Notes under the pieces: model-generated | Database searches by the model: none | What the model was told of the DNA's origin: nothing | What the model saw: the letters and a program-made list of their open reading frames with translations, nothing else | Origin: an uncultured Oscillospiraceae bacterium | Lineage (GTDB): Bacteria > Bacillota > Clostridia > Oscillospirales > Oscillospiraceae | Direction of reading: 5' to 3' | NCBI GenBank assembly: GCA_905234625.1 | Contig: CAJOIC010000008.1 | Coordinates: 1 to 37,441 of the forward strand | DNA: 37,441 nt | Made by a program: the position numbers and the translations under genes | Shown: positions 14,766 to 22,815 of the stretch, in pieces | Position numbering within the stretch: position 1 is the stretch's first letter | Layout of the letters: the number at the start of each line of letters is the position of its first letter

Positions 14766-17351
14766 ATGGCATCCTTTACCGTGAACGGCATTCCCGTCAC
14801 CGCCGAAAAGAATCAGAAGCTCATCCGCTTCCTCCGGGACGAGCTGCGTCTTACCAGTGTCAAGGACGGCTGCAGCGAGGGCGCCTGCGGCACCTGCCAC
14901 GTCCTCATCGACGGCAAGCCCACCAAAGCCTGTGTCCCCCAGACGGATAAGCTGGAGGGAAAGAGCGTCCTGACGGTGGAGGGCCTGTCCCCCTTCGAGA
15001 AGGAGGTCTATACCTACGCCTTCGGGGAGGCGGGGGCGGTCCAATGCGGCTTCTGCATCCCGGGCATGGTCATCAGCGCCAAGGCGCTCCTGGACGCAAA
15101 TCCCGATCCCACCCGGGAGGAGGCCGCCTTCGCCATCCGGAACAACATCTGCCGCTGCACCGGGTATGTGAAGATCGTCGACGGCATCCTTCTGGCGGCG
15201 AAGCTCCTGCGGGAGGGGACGATCCCGCCCCCGTCGGACAGCGACTATCAGGTAGGCTCCCGGGTCCACCGCATCGACGTGGCGGAGAAGGTCCAGGGCT
15301 ACGGGAAATACCCGGACGACGTATATGTGGACGGTATGTGCTACGGCAGCGCGGTGCGCGCCGCCCATCCCCGGGCGCGGGTCCTGTCCATCGACGCGGA
15401 GGAGGCTAAGGCGCTGCCCGGCGTCGTCTGCGTCCTGACCGCGGCGGACGTGCCGGGCCAGAACTACGTGGGCCACATCAAGAAGGACCAGCCCACCCTC
15501 ATCCCCGTGGGGGAGATCACCCACTATCTCGGGGACGCCGTGGCCCTGGTGTGCGCCCGGGACCGGGAGACCCTGGAACAGGCGAAGAAGCTCGTCCGGG
15601 TGGAATATGAGGTCCTTCCCGCCGTCCACGGTCCCGCCGAGGCGGCGGCGCCGGACGCGCCGCTGGTCTTCGAGACGGACGAGAACAACGTCCAGGCCCA
15701 CAAGCACGTCTCCCGGGGAGACGCGGAGGGGGCGATCCGCCGGAGCAGGTATGTGCTCCATGAGCAGTTCGACACCCCCTGGACGGAGCACGCCTTCCTG
15801 GAGCCGGAGTGCTGCGTGGCGCTGCCTCTGGAAAACGGCGGCGTGAAGCTTTTGACCACGGACCAAAGCTCCCATACCACCCAGCACGAGTGCGCGGCCA
15901 TGCTGGGGGTGGACTTTGACCGCTGCCTGGTGGAGAACCAGCTGGTGGGCGGCGGCTTCGGGGGCAAGGAGGACATGTCGGTCCAGCACCACGCGGCGCT
16001 GATCGCCTATGTGGCCCGGGTCCCGGTGAAGGTGAAGCTCACCCGGGCCGAGTCCATCCTCATCCACCCCAAGCGGCATCCCTTCCACATGGATTTCACT
16101 ATGGGCTGCGACGAAAACGGCCTCATCCAGGGCGTCAAGGCCAGCGTGGTGTCCGATACCGGCGCCTTTGCGTCCCTGGGCGGGCCGGTGCTGGAGCGGG
16201 CCTGCACCCACGCCGCCGGGCCCTACGCCTATGAGGATTTCGAGATCGAGGGCCGGGCCTACTATACCAACAATCCCCCTGCCGGTGCCTTCCGGGGCTT
16301 CGGGGTGACCCAGACCTGCTTTGCGGTGGAGACCCTCCTCAACCGCATGGCGGACCTGGTGGGCATCTCCCCCTGGGAGATCCGCTACCGGAACGCCATC
16401 CGTCCCGGGGGCGTCCTGCCAAACGGCCAGATCGTGGGACCGGAGACGGGCCTCGTGGAGACCCTGGAGGCGGTGAAGCCCTATTACGACGAGGCGGTCG
16501 CCGCCGGCGACCCCGTGGGTCTTGCCTGCGCCATGAAAAACGCGGGCGTCGGCGTGGGCCTGCCGGACTGGGGCCGGGTGAAGCTCATCGTGGAGGAGGA
16601 CGGGAAGGTCCACATCTACTCCGGCGCCTCCTGCATCGGCCAGGGGCTTGGCACGGTGCTGGTGCAGATGGTGGTGACGAATGCCGGCCTACGCCCGGAG
16701 GACATCGTCTACGAGCGGTCCAACACCTGGATCGCGCCGGACTCCGGGGACACCTCCGGCTCCCGCCAGACCCTCATCACGGGAGAGGCCTGCCGCCGGG
16801 CCTGCGTACGGCTGAAGGAGGCTCTGGCGGGCAAGACGCTGGGCGACCTCCGGGGCCGGGAGTTTTACGGCGAGTATCTCGCGGCGACGGACCCCCTGGG
16901 GGCGGACGTTCCGAACCCCGTGTCCCATGTGGCCTACGGCTACGCCACCCAGATGTGCATCCTGGACCGGGAGACGGGCCGGATCAAGAAGATGGTGGCG
17001 GCCCACGACGTGGGCAAGGCGGTCAATCCCCTCTCCTGCGAGGGGCAGATCGAGGGGGGCGTGGTCATGTCCATGGGCTTCGCCCTCACCGAGCAGTATC
17101 CCATCGACGATAACTGCAGACCTACGGCGAAGTTCGGGACCCTGGGCCTGTTCCGGGCGAACGAGACCCCGGAGATCAAGGCCATCGTCATCGACAAGCC
17201 GGGCCTGGATCTGGCGAACGGCGCCATCGGCATCGGAGAGATCACCTCCATCCCCACCGCCCCCGCCATCGCGGACGCCTATTACCGCCTGGACGGGGAG
17301 GAGCGAAACTCCCTGCCTCTCGCGAACACGCCCTACGCGCGAAAAAAATAA
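14766..17351 (+). CDS. Selenium-dependent xanthine-dehydrogenase-type hydroxylase, fused Fe-S and molybdopterin domains
   Basis: 861 residues in a two-part fusion with no FAD domain. Residues 1-80 form a plant-type [2Fe-2S] ferredoxin domain (Cys36, 41, 44, 56), and 90-150 form the helical second [2Fe-2S] domain (Cys94, 97, 129, 131; CGFC...CRCTGY). From about 165 on is the molybdopterin-binding region: VGGGFGGKEDMSVQHHA, PAGAFRGFG, YSGASCIGQGLG, and AIGIGEITSIPTAPAIADA, which holds the likely catalytic Glu. The fused domain order and length match the selenium-dependent xanthine dehydrogenase group (TIGR03311-like), which oxidises purines such as xanthine. It lies in the selD/yqeBC island and is transcribed from its own promoter. 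Substrate is inferred only from the family. Confidence 0.9.
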   Translation: MASFTVNGIPVTAEKNQKLIRFLRDELRLTSVKDGCSEGACGTCHVLIDGKPTKACVPQTDKLEGKSVLTVEGLSPFEKEVYTYAFGEAGAVQCGFCIPGMVISAKALLDANPDPTREEAAFAIRNNICRCTGYVKIVDGILLAAKLLREGTIPPPSDSDYQVGSRVHRIDVAEKVQGYGKYPDDVYVDGMCYGSAVRAAHPRARVLSIDAEEAKALPGVVCVLTAADVPGQNYVGHIKKDQPTLIPVGEITHYLGDAVALVCARDRETLEQAKKLVRVEYEVLPAVHGPAEAAAPDAPLVFETDENNVQAHKHVSRGDAEGAIRRSRYVLHEQFDTPWTEHAFLEPECCVALPLENGGVKLLTTDQSSHTTQHECAAMLGVDFDRCLVENQLVGGGFGGKEDMSVQHHAALIAYVARVPVKVKLTRAESILIHPKRHPFHMDFTMGCDENGLIQGVKASVVSDTGAFASLGGPVLERACTHAAGPYAYEDFEIEGRAYYTNNPPAGAFRGFGVTQTCFAVETLLNRMADLVGISPWEIRYRNAIRPGGVLPNGQIVGPETGLVETLEAVKPYYDEAVAAGDPVGLACAMKNAGVGVGLPDWGRVKLIVEEDGKVHIYSGASCIGQGLGTVLVQMVVTNAGLRPEDIVYERSNTWIAPDSGDTSGSRQTLITGEACRRACVRLKEALAGKTLGDLRGREFYGEYLAATDPLGADVPNPVSHVAYGYATQMCILDRETGRIKKMVAAHDVGKAVNPLSCEGQIEGGVVMSMGFALTEQYPIDDNCRPTAKFGTLGLFRANETPEIKAIVIDKPGLDLANGAIGIGEITSIPTAPAIADAYYRLDGEERNSLPLANTPYARKK

Positions 17352-17374
17352 CGCGATGATATCGCGTCATTTTT
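17343..17374. terminator. Bidirectional terminator between convergent stop codons
   Basis: ACGCGAT (17351-17357) and ATCGCGT (17361-17367) form a 7-bp stem with a 3-base loop. A-rich and T-rich tracts flank it on both sides, so it can act for both the hydroxylase and the MocA-like gene; it overlaps both stop codons. Confidence 0.75.
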
Positions 17375-17960
17375 CCGAAAGCTCATTCAGTTTTTCCGGG
17401 GTGTCCACGTCGGCGAGCTCCAGCGCCTCGGTTTCGAACAGGCGCAGTCGCTCCGGGTGGCGGCGGATCACCGCGCTGCCGCCGGTATCTCCGGTCAGAG
17501 CGCAAAGCTCCGGGAAGAGATCCGCCGGGAAAATGCAGGGATTGCCCCGGACGCCCCCGTGGGCCATGGCGACGATCCTGTCCGGCGCGGCCAGGTAGAC
17601 GTCCAGCATGGCGCTGACGCTCTCCCGCCGGAGCAGGGGCTGATCCGCCACCTGATAGACGATGGCGCCGCATTTGTCCCGCAGGGCCTCGGTGCCGAGC
17701 CGGATCGTATGGCTGACGCCCAGTTCCGGACGGTCGTTCCGGACGCACAGAAAGCCGTATTCCTCCGCCAGCTCCGCGATACGGTCATACTGCGTCACGA
17801 CGCACACGGCGGCGAGCTTCTCCGCCGGGACGGCGTCCAGGGCCCGCCGGATCAGGGTCCTGCCGTTTATAACGGCTTGTAACTTGTTTTCGCCAAAGCG
17901 CGCCGCGTTCCCCGCCGCCATGACGACGCAGCCCACGGGCACGATCCCGTTTCCGTTCAT
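17367..17960 (-). CDS. MocA/YgfJ-like molybdopterin nucleotidyltransferase
   Basis: 197 residues. The N-terminal VGCVVMAAGNAARFGENKLQ is the GT-A nucleotidyltransferase signature (AAGxxxRFGxNK), followed by VYQVADQPLLRRE (metal and nucleotide binding Asp) and the GVRGNPCIFP segment typical of the MocA/YgfJ group. MocA adds CMP to molybdopterin to form the cytosine dinucleotide cofactor; YgfJ-type proteins are linked to selenium-dependent hydroxylases. It sits between the two hydroxylase units on the opposite strand, which supports a cofactor-finishing role. Ribosome binding site GGGAGGG. Whether it makes MCD or acts on the selenium-containing form cannot be told from sequence. Confidence 0.9.
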   Translation of the reverse strand: MNGNGIVPVGCVVMAAGNAARFGENKLQAVINGRTLIRRALDAVPAEKLAAVCVVTQYDRIAELAEEYGFLCVRNDRPELGVSHTIRLGTEALRDKCGAIVYQVADQPLLRRESVSAMLDVYLAAPDRIVAMAHGGVRGNPCIFPADLFPELCALTGDTGGSAVIRRHPERLRLFETEALELADVDTPEKLNELSEK

Positions 17961-17987
17961 TTTTACCCTCCCAGATGTGACACGATC

Positions 17988-18016
17988 ATTATAACCGATA
18001 CTGCAGCTTCACGCAA
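17988..18016 (-). promoter_or_regulatory. Promoter of the MocA-like gene
   Basis: On the minus strand TTGCGT (18011-18016), 17 bp and a perfect TATAAT (17988-17993), just before the start region of the gene. Confidence 0.65.
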
Positions 18017-18040
18017 ATCTCCCGCAGGAGGACACAGACC

Positions 18041-20353
18041 ATGAGCAAGGTCGGAAAAAGCGAAGTCCGTGTCGACGCCTTCGACAAGGCTACCGGGCGG
18101 ACCAAATACTACGAGGACCGCATCCCCCCCGGGGCGCTGTATGTCCGCATCAAGCATGCGGAGAAGGCCCACGCCGTCGTACGCTCCATCGACACCTCCG
18201 CCGCCGCCGCGATCCCGGGGGTGGTGAAGGTCCTGACATGCTTCGACGTGCCGGATATCCCCTTCCCCACGGCGGGGCATCCCTGGTCCCTGGACCCCGG
18301 GCATCAGGACGTGGCGGACCGGCATCTCCTCAACCGCCATGTGCGGTACTGGGGGGACGATATCGCCGTGGTCATCGCGGAAAACGAGATCGCCGCGAAG
18401 CAGGGCGTGCGGGCGCTGACGGTGGAGTATGACGAGCTGCCCTTCGTGCTGGATGTCCAGGAGGCCATGAAGGATGGCGCGCCGCAGCTCCACGAGGGCT
18501 TTCCCAACAACATCCTGAAGCACACGGACATGCGCAAGGGCGATTACGCCGCCGCGATCCTGGAGCCGGGGCTTATCAAGGTGGAGGGCTGGTATGAGAC
18601 TCCCACCGTCCAGCACTGCCACATCGAGAACCACGGCTGCTACGCCTACGAGGAGGGCGGGCGCGTCGTGGTGGTCTCCTCCACGCAGATCCCCCATATC
18701 ATCCGGCGGGTGGTAGGCCAGGCCCTTGGCAGGCCCTGGGCGGACATCGAGGTCGTCAAGCCCTATATCGGCGGCGGCTTCGGCAACAAGCAGGACGCCC
18801 TGTACGAGCCCCTGTGCGCCTGGTGCTCCACCCAGGTGGGCGGGCGCTGCGTCCGCATCGACTGCTCCCGGGAGGAGACCTTCGTATCCAACCGGGTCCG
18901 CCACGCCATCCGCTTCCACATCGTCAGCTGGCTGAAGCGGGACGGGACCATCGCCGCCCGGAAGGTGGAGTGCTTCTCGAACCAGGGGGCCTACGCCTCC
19001 CACGGACATTCCATCGTGGCCAAGGCCATGGGCTCCTTCCCCCAGCACTATCCCTGCGAGAACATGGAGTGTGACAGCTGGACCGTCTTTACGAACCGTC
19101 CCGCCGCCGGGGCCATGCGGGGCTACGGTATGCCCCAGGCCTCCTTCGCGGACGAGTCGAACATCGAGGACTGCGCCGCGGCGCTGGGGATGGACCCCTA
19201 TGAATTCCGGAAGAAGAACGTCATGCCCCAGGGCTTCCACGACGCCTTTTCCGGCAACACCAACTACTACGACAGCTTCCGGGAGTGCATGGAAAAGGGC
19301 GCCGCGTACATCGATTACGAGCGGAAGATGGCCGAATACGCCAAGGATACCGGCCCCATCCGCCGGGGCGTGGGCATGGCGACCTTCTGGTACAACACGG
19401 CGGTCTATCCCATCTCCCTGGAGACCTCCTCCAACCGGATGCTCCTGAACCTGGACGGCACGGTGACCTTCCAGTGCGGCGAGACGGAGATCGGCCAGGG
19501 GGCCGACACGGCGTACGCCCAAATGGTGGCGGAGGCCGTGGGGCTCCGTTCCTACCGGGACGTCCGGGTGAAATCCTGCCAGGATACGGACATCACCCCC
19601 ACAGGCCTGGGGGCCTACGCCTCGCGCCAGACCTATGTGGCGGGCTTTTCCATACGGCAGACGGCGGATATCCTGCGGGAGAAGATCCTCACCTCCGCCG
19701 CGGAGCGCACGGGACATCCCCTCGGCGACCTGGATATCGTGGACGGCTGCATCGTCCGCCGGAGCGACGATTCTCCGGTCATGACCCTCTCCGAGCTTGC
19801 CATGACCGCCCAGTACGACCCCGTGCACAGCGAGCACATCACGGCGGAGAGCACCTTCACCATCCGCAGCAACGCCTATTCCTTCGGGTGCACCTTCGCC
19901 GAGGTGGAGGTGGATATCCCCATGTGCAAGGTGAAGCTGGTGGATATCGTCAACGTCCACGACTGCGGCAAGCTCATAAACCCGGCTCTCGCCCGGGCCC
20001 AGGTCCACGGCGGCATGTCCATGGCCATCGGATACGGCCTTTCGGAGCAGCTTTTGTTCGACGAGAAGACGGGCCGCCCGCTGAACAATAACCTGCTGGA
20101 CTATAAGCTGTCCACCTTCATGGACCATCCGCATCTGGAGGCCCAGTTCATCGAGAATCCGGAGCCGACCTCTCCCTTCGGCACCAAAGCCCTGGGGGAG
20201 CCCCCCGCCTGCTCCGGCGCCCCGGCGATCCGCAACGCCATCTTCCACGCCACCGGCGTCGCCATCGACCGGAATCCCATCAATCCCCATGTCCTGTTCG
20301 AGGAATTCACCAAAGCGGGACTCATCCGCGACAGCTGGCGGGAGGAGGACTGA
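18041..20353 (+). CDS. Molybdopterin-binding subunit of a second xanthine-dehydrogenase-type hydroxylase
   Basis: 770 residues, the size of XdhA-type large subunits. Molybdopterin motifs appear in the usual order: VVKPYIGGGFGNKQDALYEP, PAAGAMRGYGMPQ, CGETEIGQGADTAYAQM, GAYASRQTYVAGFS, and FGTKALGEPPACSGAPAIRN, with the probable catalytic Glu of the GEPP motif. CAGGAGG precedes the ATG. The next two genes encode the FAD and Fe-S subunits, so this is the three-subunit form, unlike the fused enzyme upstream. Context in a yqeBC/selD island suggests that it too may carry a selenium ligand. The substrate (purine, nicotinate or other N-heterocycle) is not visible. Confidence 0.92.
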   Translation: MSKVGKSEVRVDAFDKATGRTKYYEDRIPPGALYVRIKHAEKAHAVVRSIDTSAAAAIPGVVKVLTCFDVPDIPFPTAGHPWSLDPGHQDVADRHLLNRHVRYWGDDIAVVIAENEIAAKQGVRALTVEYDELPFVLDVQEAMKDGAPQLHEGFPNNILKHTDMRKGDYAAAILEPGLIKVEGWYETPTVQHCHIENHGCYAYEEGGRVVVVSSTQIPHIIRRVVGQALGRPWADIEVVKPYIGGGFGNKQDALYEPLCAWCSTQVGGRCVRIDCSREETFVSNRVRHAIRFHIVSWLKRDGTIAARKVECFSNQGAYASHGHSIVAKAMGSFPQHYPCENMECDSWTVFTNRPAAGAMRGYGMPQASFADESNIEDCAAALGMDPYEFRKKNVMPQGFHDAFSGNTNYYDSFRECMEKGAAYIDYERKMAEYAKDTGPIRRGVGMATFWYNTAVYPISLETSSNRMLLNLDGTVTFQCGETEIGQGADTAYAQMVAEAVGLRSYRDVRVKSCQDTDITPTGLGAYASRQTYVAGFSIRQTADILREKILTSAAERTGHPLGDLDIVDGCIVRRSDDSPVMTLSELAMTAQYDPVHSEHITAESTFTIRSNAYSFGCTFAEVEVDIPMCKVKLVDIVNVHDCGKLINPALARAQVHGGMSMAIGYGLSEQLLFDEKTGRPLNNNLLDYKLSTFMDHPHLEAQFIENPEPTSPFGTKALGEPPACSGAPAIRNAIFHATGVAIDRNPINPHVLFEEFTKAGLIRDSWREED

Positions 20354-20356
20354 TCC

Positions 20357-21247
20357 ATGTTCGATATCAAAGCCATCTATGAAGCGCAGAGCGTCGGGGA
20401 CGCGGTCCGGCTGCGGCTGGAGCATCCCGAGGCGCAGATCATCGCCGGCGGGTCCGACGTTCTCGTGCAGGTCCGGGAGGGAAAGCGCGCGGGCCGGGAG
20501 CTCATTTCCATCTATGGGCTGGATGAGCTGCGGGGCGTGAGCCTGGACGGGGAGGAAAACCTTCGTATCGGGTCCCTGACGAGCTTTTCCCACATCACCC
20601 GGGACCCTCTGGTGCAGAAGTACTGCGGCGTTCTCGGCGAGGCGGTGGATCAGGTGGGCTCCCCCCAGATCCGCAACATCGGCACCATCGGAGGCAACAC
20701 CTGCAACGGCGTGACCTCCGCCGACTCCGCCTCCACGCTCCACGCCTGGGAGGCCATCGTGGAGCTGACGGGGAAAAACGGCGTGCGCCGCGTGCCCATC
20801 CACGATTTCTATATCAAAGCCGGCACCGTGGATATCCGCGGGGAGGAGGGCGAGCTGCAGACCGCCATCCTGATCCCCAGGGCAAGCTATGAGAACACCT
20901 TCGGCCACTATATCAAATACGGCATGAGAAATGCCATGGAGATCGCCACCCTGGGCTGCAGCGTGAACGTGCGTCTCAGCCCCGACAAGCGGCGCATAGA
21001 GCGCTGCCGCATCGCCTACGGCGTGGCGGGCCCGGTGCCCATGCGGGCGCCCAGCGCGGAGGCTGCAGCCAGCGGAGCGGAGCCCTCCCTCGCCCTGGCG
21101 GAGGATTTCTCCCGGGCGGTGCTCCGGGACATCCATCCCCGGGACTCCTGGCGGGCCGCCAAGGACTTCCGGGAGCATATCGCGGTGGAGATGGCGAAGC
21201 GGGCCCTGATCGAATCGGTCAGAAAGGCGGGAGGTGACATGGCATGA
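20357..21247 (+). CDS. FAD-binding subunit of the hydroxylase
   Basis: 296 residues. The FAD-binding PCMH segment EAQIIAGGSDVLVQVREGKR opens the protein, and the second FAD motif QIRNIGTIGGNTCNGVTSAD is close to the standard RNxATxGGN pattern. The C-terminal part (ALAEDFSRAVLRDIHPRDSW) matches the CO dehydrogenase flavoprotein C-terminal domain. It transfers electrons from the Fe-S centres to FAD and onward to NAD(P)+ or another acceptor. The gene begins three bases after the large-subunit stop and overlaps the Fe-S gene by four bases, so the three are one operon. Confidence 0.93.
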   Translation: MFDIKAIYEAQSVGDAVRLRLEHPEAQIIAGGSDVLVQVREGKRAGRELISIYGLDELRGVSLDGEENLRIGSLTSFSHITRDPLVQKYCGVLGEAVDQVGSPQIRNIGTIGGNTCNGVTSADSASTLHAWEAIVELTGKNGVRRVPIHDFYIKAGTVDIRGEEGELQTAILIPRASYENTFGHYIKYGMRNAMEIATLGCSVNVRLSPDKRRIERCRIAYGVAGPVPMRAPSAEAAASGAEPSLALAEDFSRAVLRDIHPRDSWRAAKDFREHIAVEMAKRALIESVRKAGGDMA

Positions 21248-21741
21248 GCGCGCAATACAAGCTGGTCCGCTGCAATATCAACGGCAGGGACGTGGAAAAG
21301 ATGGTGGACGTGCGGGCGTCCCTCACCGACATGCTGCGGAACGAGTACCACCTGACCTCCACGAAAAAAGGCTGCGAGGTGGGGGAATGCGGCGCCTGCA
21401 CCGTCCTCATCGACGGGGAGACCTTCAACTCCTGCATCTACCTCGCCATCTGGGCGGAGGGCAAGCATATCGTGACGCTGGAGGGCCTCATGGGCCCCGA
21501 CGGCCAGCTGTCCGATATCCAGCAGGCCTTTATGGACGAGGCGGCGATCCAGTGCGGCTTCTGCACGCCGGGCTTTCTCCTGACCGCGGCGGAGATCCTG
21601 GATATGGATCGGCTGTTTTCCGACGATGAGCTCCGCAAGCTCCTCTCGGGCCACCTCTGCCGCTGCACGGGATATGAGAACATCTTCCGCGCCGTCAAAA
21701 AGACCATGTATCGCCGTCAGGGCCTGGACCCGGAGCTGTGA
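21244..21741 (+). CDS. [2Fe-2S] subunit of the hydroxylase
   Basis: 165 residues, the usual size. It carries two [2Fe-2S] clusters: Cys44, 49, 52 and 64 (KGCEVGECGACTV...C) for the ferredoxin-like domain, and Cys104, 107, 139 and 141 (QCGFC...CRCTGY) for the helical domain. It shuttles electrons between the molybdenum and flavin subunits. The start overlaps the FAD subunit by ATGA. A clear terminator closes the operon 20 bases downstream, marking the end of the selenium island. Confidence 0.95.
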   Translation: MSAQYKLVRCNINGRDVEKMVDVRASLTDMLRNEYHLTSTKKGCEVGECGACTVLIDGETFNSCIYLAIWAEGKHIVTLEGLMGPDGQLSDIQQAFMDEAAIQCGFCTPGFLLTAAEILDMDRLFSDDELRKLLSGHLCRCTGYENIFRAVKKTMYRRQGLDPEL

Positions 21742-21760
21742 CCCGGTCCGATCACTCCAG

Positions 21761-21786
21761 ACGCCGCCCCTCCGGGCGGCGTTTTT
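21761..21786 (+). terminator. Intrinsic terminator closing the hydroxylase operon
   Basis: A perfect 9-bp GC stem (21761-21769 with 21774-21782) with a 4-base loop, followed by a T run. Confidence 0.88.
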
Positions 21787-21825
21787 CGCGCTGTGCGGTG
21801 ACCATGGAACGGCAGGGAGGATAAA

Positions 21826-21853
21826 GGTTACAAATTGCCTCTGGGTTGTAACC
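21826..21853. promoter_or_regulatory. Dyad GGTTACAA-N12-TTGTAACC upstream of the carboxypeptidase promoter
   Basis: Two perfect 8-bp half-sites are separated by 12 bases, ending nine bases before the -35 box. The position fits an activator site. No regulator gene is adjacent. Confidence 0.5.
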
Positions 21854-21862
21854 GGGATCGCC

Positions 21863-21892
21863 TTTACAAAGGGAGGAGGAAGTATTTATAAT
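21863..21892 (+). promoter_or_regulatory. Promoter of the VanY-type carboxypeptidase gene
   Basis: TTTACA (21863-21868), 18 bp and a perfect TATAAT (21887-21892), 45 bp before the GTG start. Confidence 0.68.
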
Positions 21893-21937
21893 CGTTCATA
21901 TAAACTGGAAGACGATATCTTATCTGTGGAGGACACA

Positions 21938-22771
21938 GTGGCAAACCTTACGAGACGGCAAAGAATCCATCTGAGATCTTATGTAAACCTTTTCAAGATC
22001 CTTTTGATCGCGGCGGTCGTGATCGCCGCAGCGGTCCTGCTGATCGTCCGCTCGGCCCGGGGGCGGAGCGGGGAAGAGGCCCCGCGGAGCGTTTCCGAGG
22101 CCTACGCGCAGGAGGCGGAGCCGATATCGGAGCCGGAGGCGGCGGAGGCGGCGCAGACCGAACCGACGCCCACGCCGGAGCCCACCCCCGAGCCCCCGGC
22201 GGCGGACGTCGGTTCCTGGGAGCTGCGGCTGGTGCGGAGCGACATGCTCCTGCCCTCGGACTATGCGCCGGAGCTCATGGAGATCGAAAACGGCCAGTAC
22301 TTCGACGCCCGGGCGGGGATGCACCTCAAAAAGCTCATTTCGGACGCCAGGGACGCGGGCTACACCGTCTTCGTCTGCTCCGGGTATCGGTCCTATGACA
22401 CGCAATACTACCTCTACTGGAACCATGTGGACGACTATATGGCCCAGGGGATGAGCCGGGAGGAGGCGGAGGAGGCCACCCGCGTCGCGGTGAACTACCC
22501 CGGCGGCAGTGAGCACCAGCTGGGTCTTGCCGCCGACCTGCTGGAGTATCAGGGACAGGATATGGAGCCCTACATCGGCGGCTCCGGTCTCATGCTCTGG
22601 CTGGAGGAGCACTGCGCGGACTATGGCTTCATCATCCGCTATCCGGAGGATAAGTCCGATATCACCGGCGTGGAATATGAGCCCTGGCACCTGCGGTTCG
22701 TGGGCTCCTGCGCGGGATATATCATGGGGAACCATCTGTGCCTGGAGGAGTTCCTGGCGCTCTATTCGTAA
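21938..22771 (+). CDS. VanY-type D-alanyl-D-alanine carboxypeptidase
   Basis: 277 residues from a GTG at 21938, chosen because GGAGG lies six bases upstream; the frame is open upstream, but without a comparable site. A membrane helix (about 18-40) follows a basic N-terminus, so the enzyme is anchored and extracellular. A Pro/Thr/Glu stalk (TPTPEPTPEPP) leads to the M15B peptidase domain: SGYRSYDTQ, the zinc motif SEHQLGLAADL (SxHxxGxAxD) and EPWHLRFVG (ExxH with His ligand). It trims the terminal D-Ala from peptidoglycan peptides. It lies 44 bp before the first secreted beta-helix-like gene, with no terminator in between, so they may be co-transcribed. Confidence 0.9.
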   Translation: MANLTRRQRIHLRSYVNLFKILLIAAVVIAAAVLLIVRSARGRSGEEAPRSVSEAYAQEAEPISEPEAAEAAQTEPTPTPEPTPEPPAADVGSWELRLVRSDMLLPSDYAPELMEIENGQYFDARAGMHLKKLISDARDAGYTVFVCSGYRSYDTQYYLYWNHVDDYMAQGMSREEAEEATRVAVNYPGGSEHQLGLAADLLEYQGQDMEPYIGGSGLMLWLEEHCADYGFIIRYPEDKSDITGVEYEPWHLRFVGSCAGYIMGNHLCLEEFLALYS

Positions 22772-22815
22772 GCGAGACACTGAAAATACATATCAAGAAG
22801 AAAGGAAGAATCAGC

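Noticed and set aside
17963-21178. A 1071-codon open frame on the minus strand opposite the hydroxylase operon
   Set aside because: It is a shadow of GC-rich codons of three well-recognised hydroxylase subunits; its translation is rich in His, Gly, Val and Asp and has no family motif.
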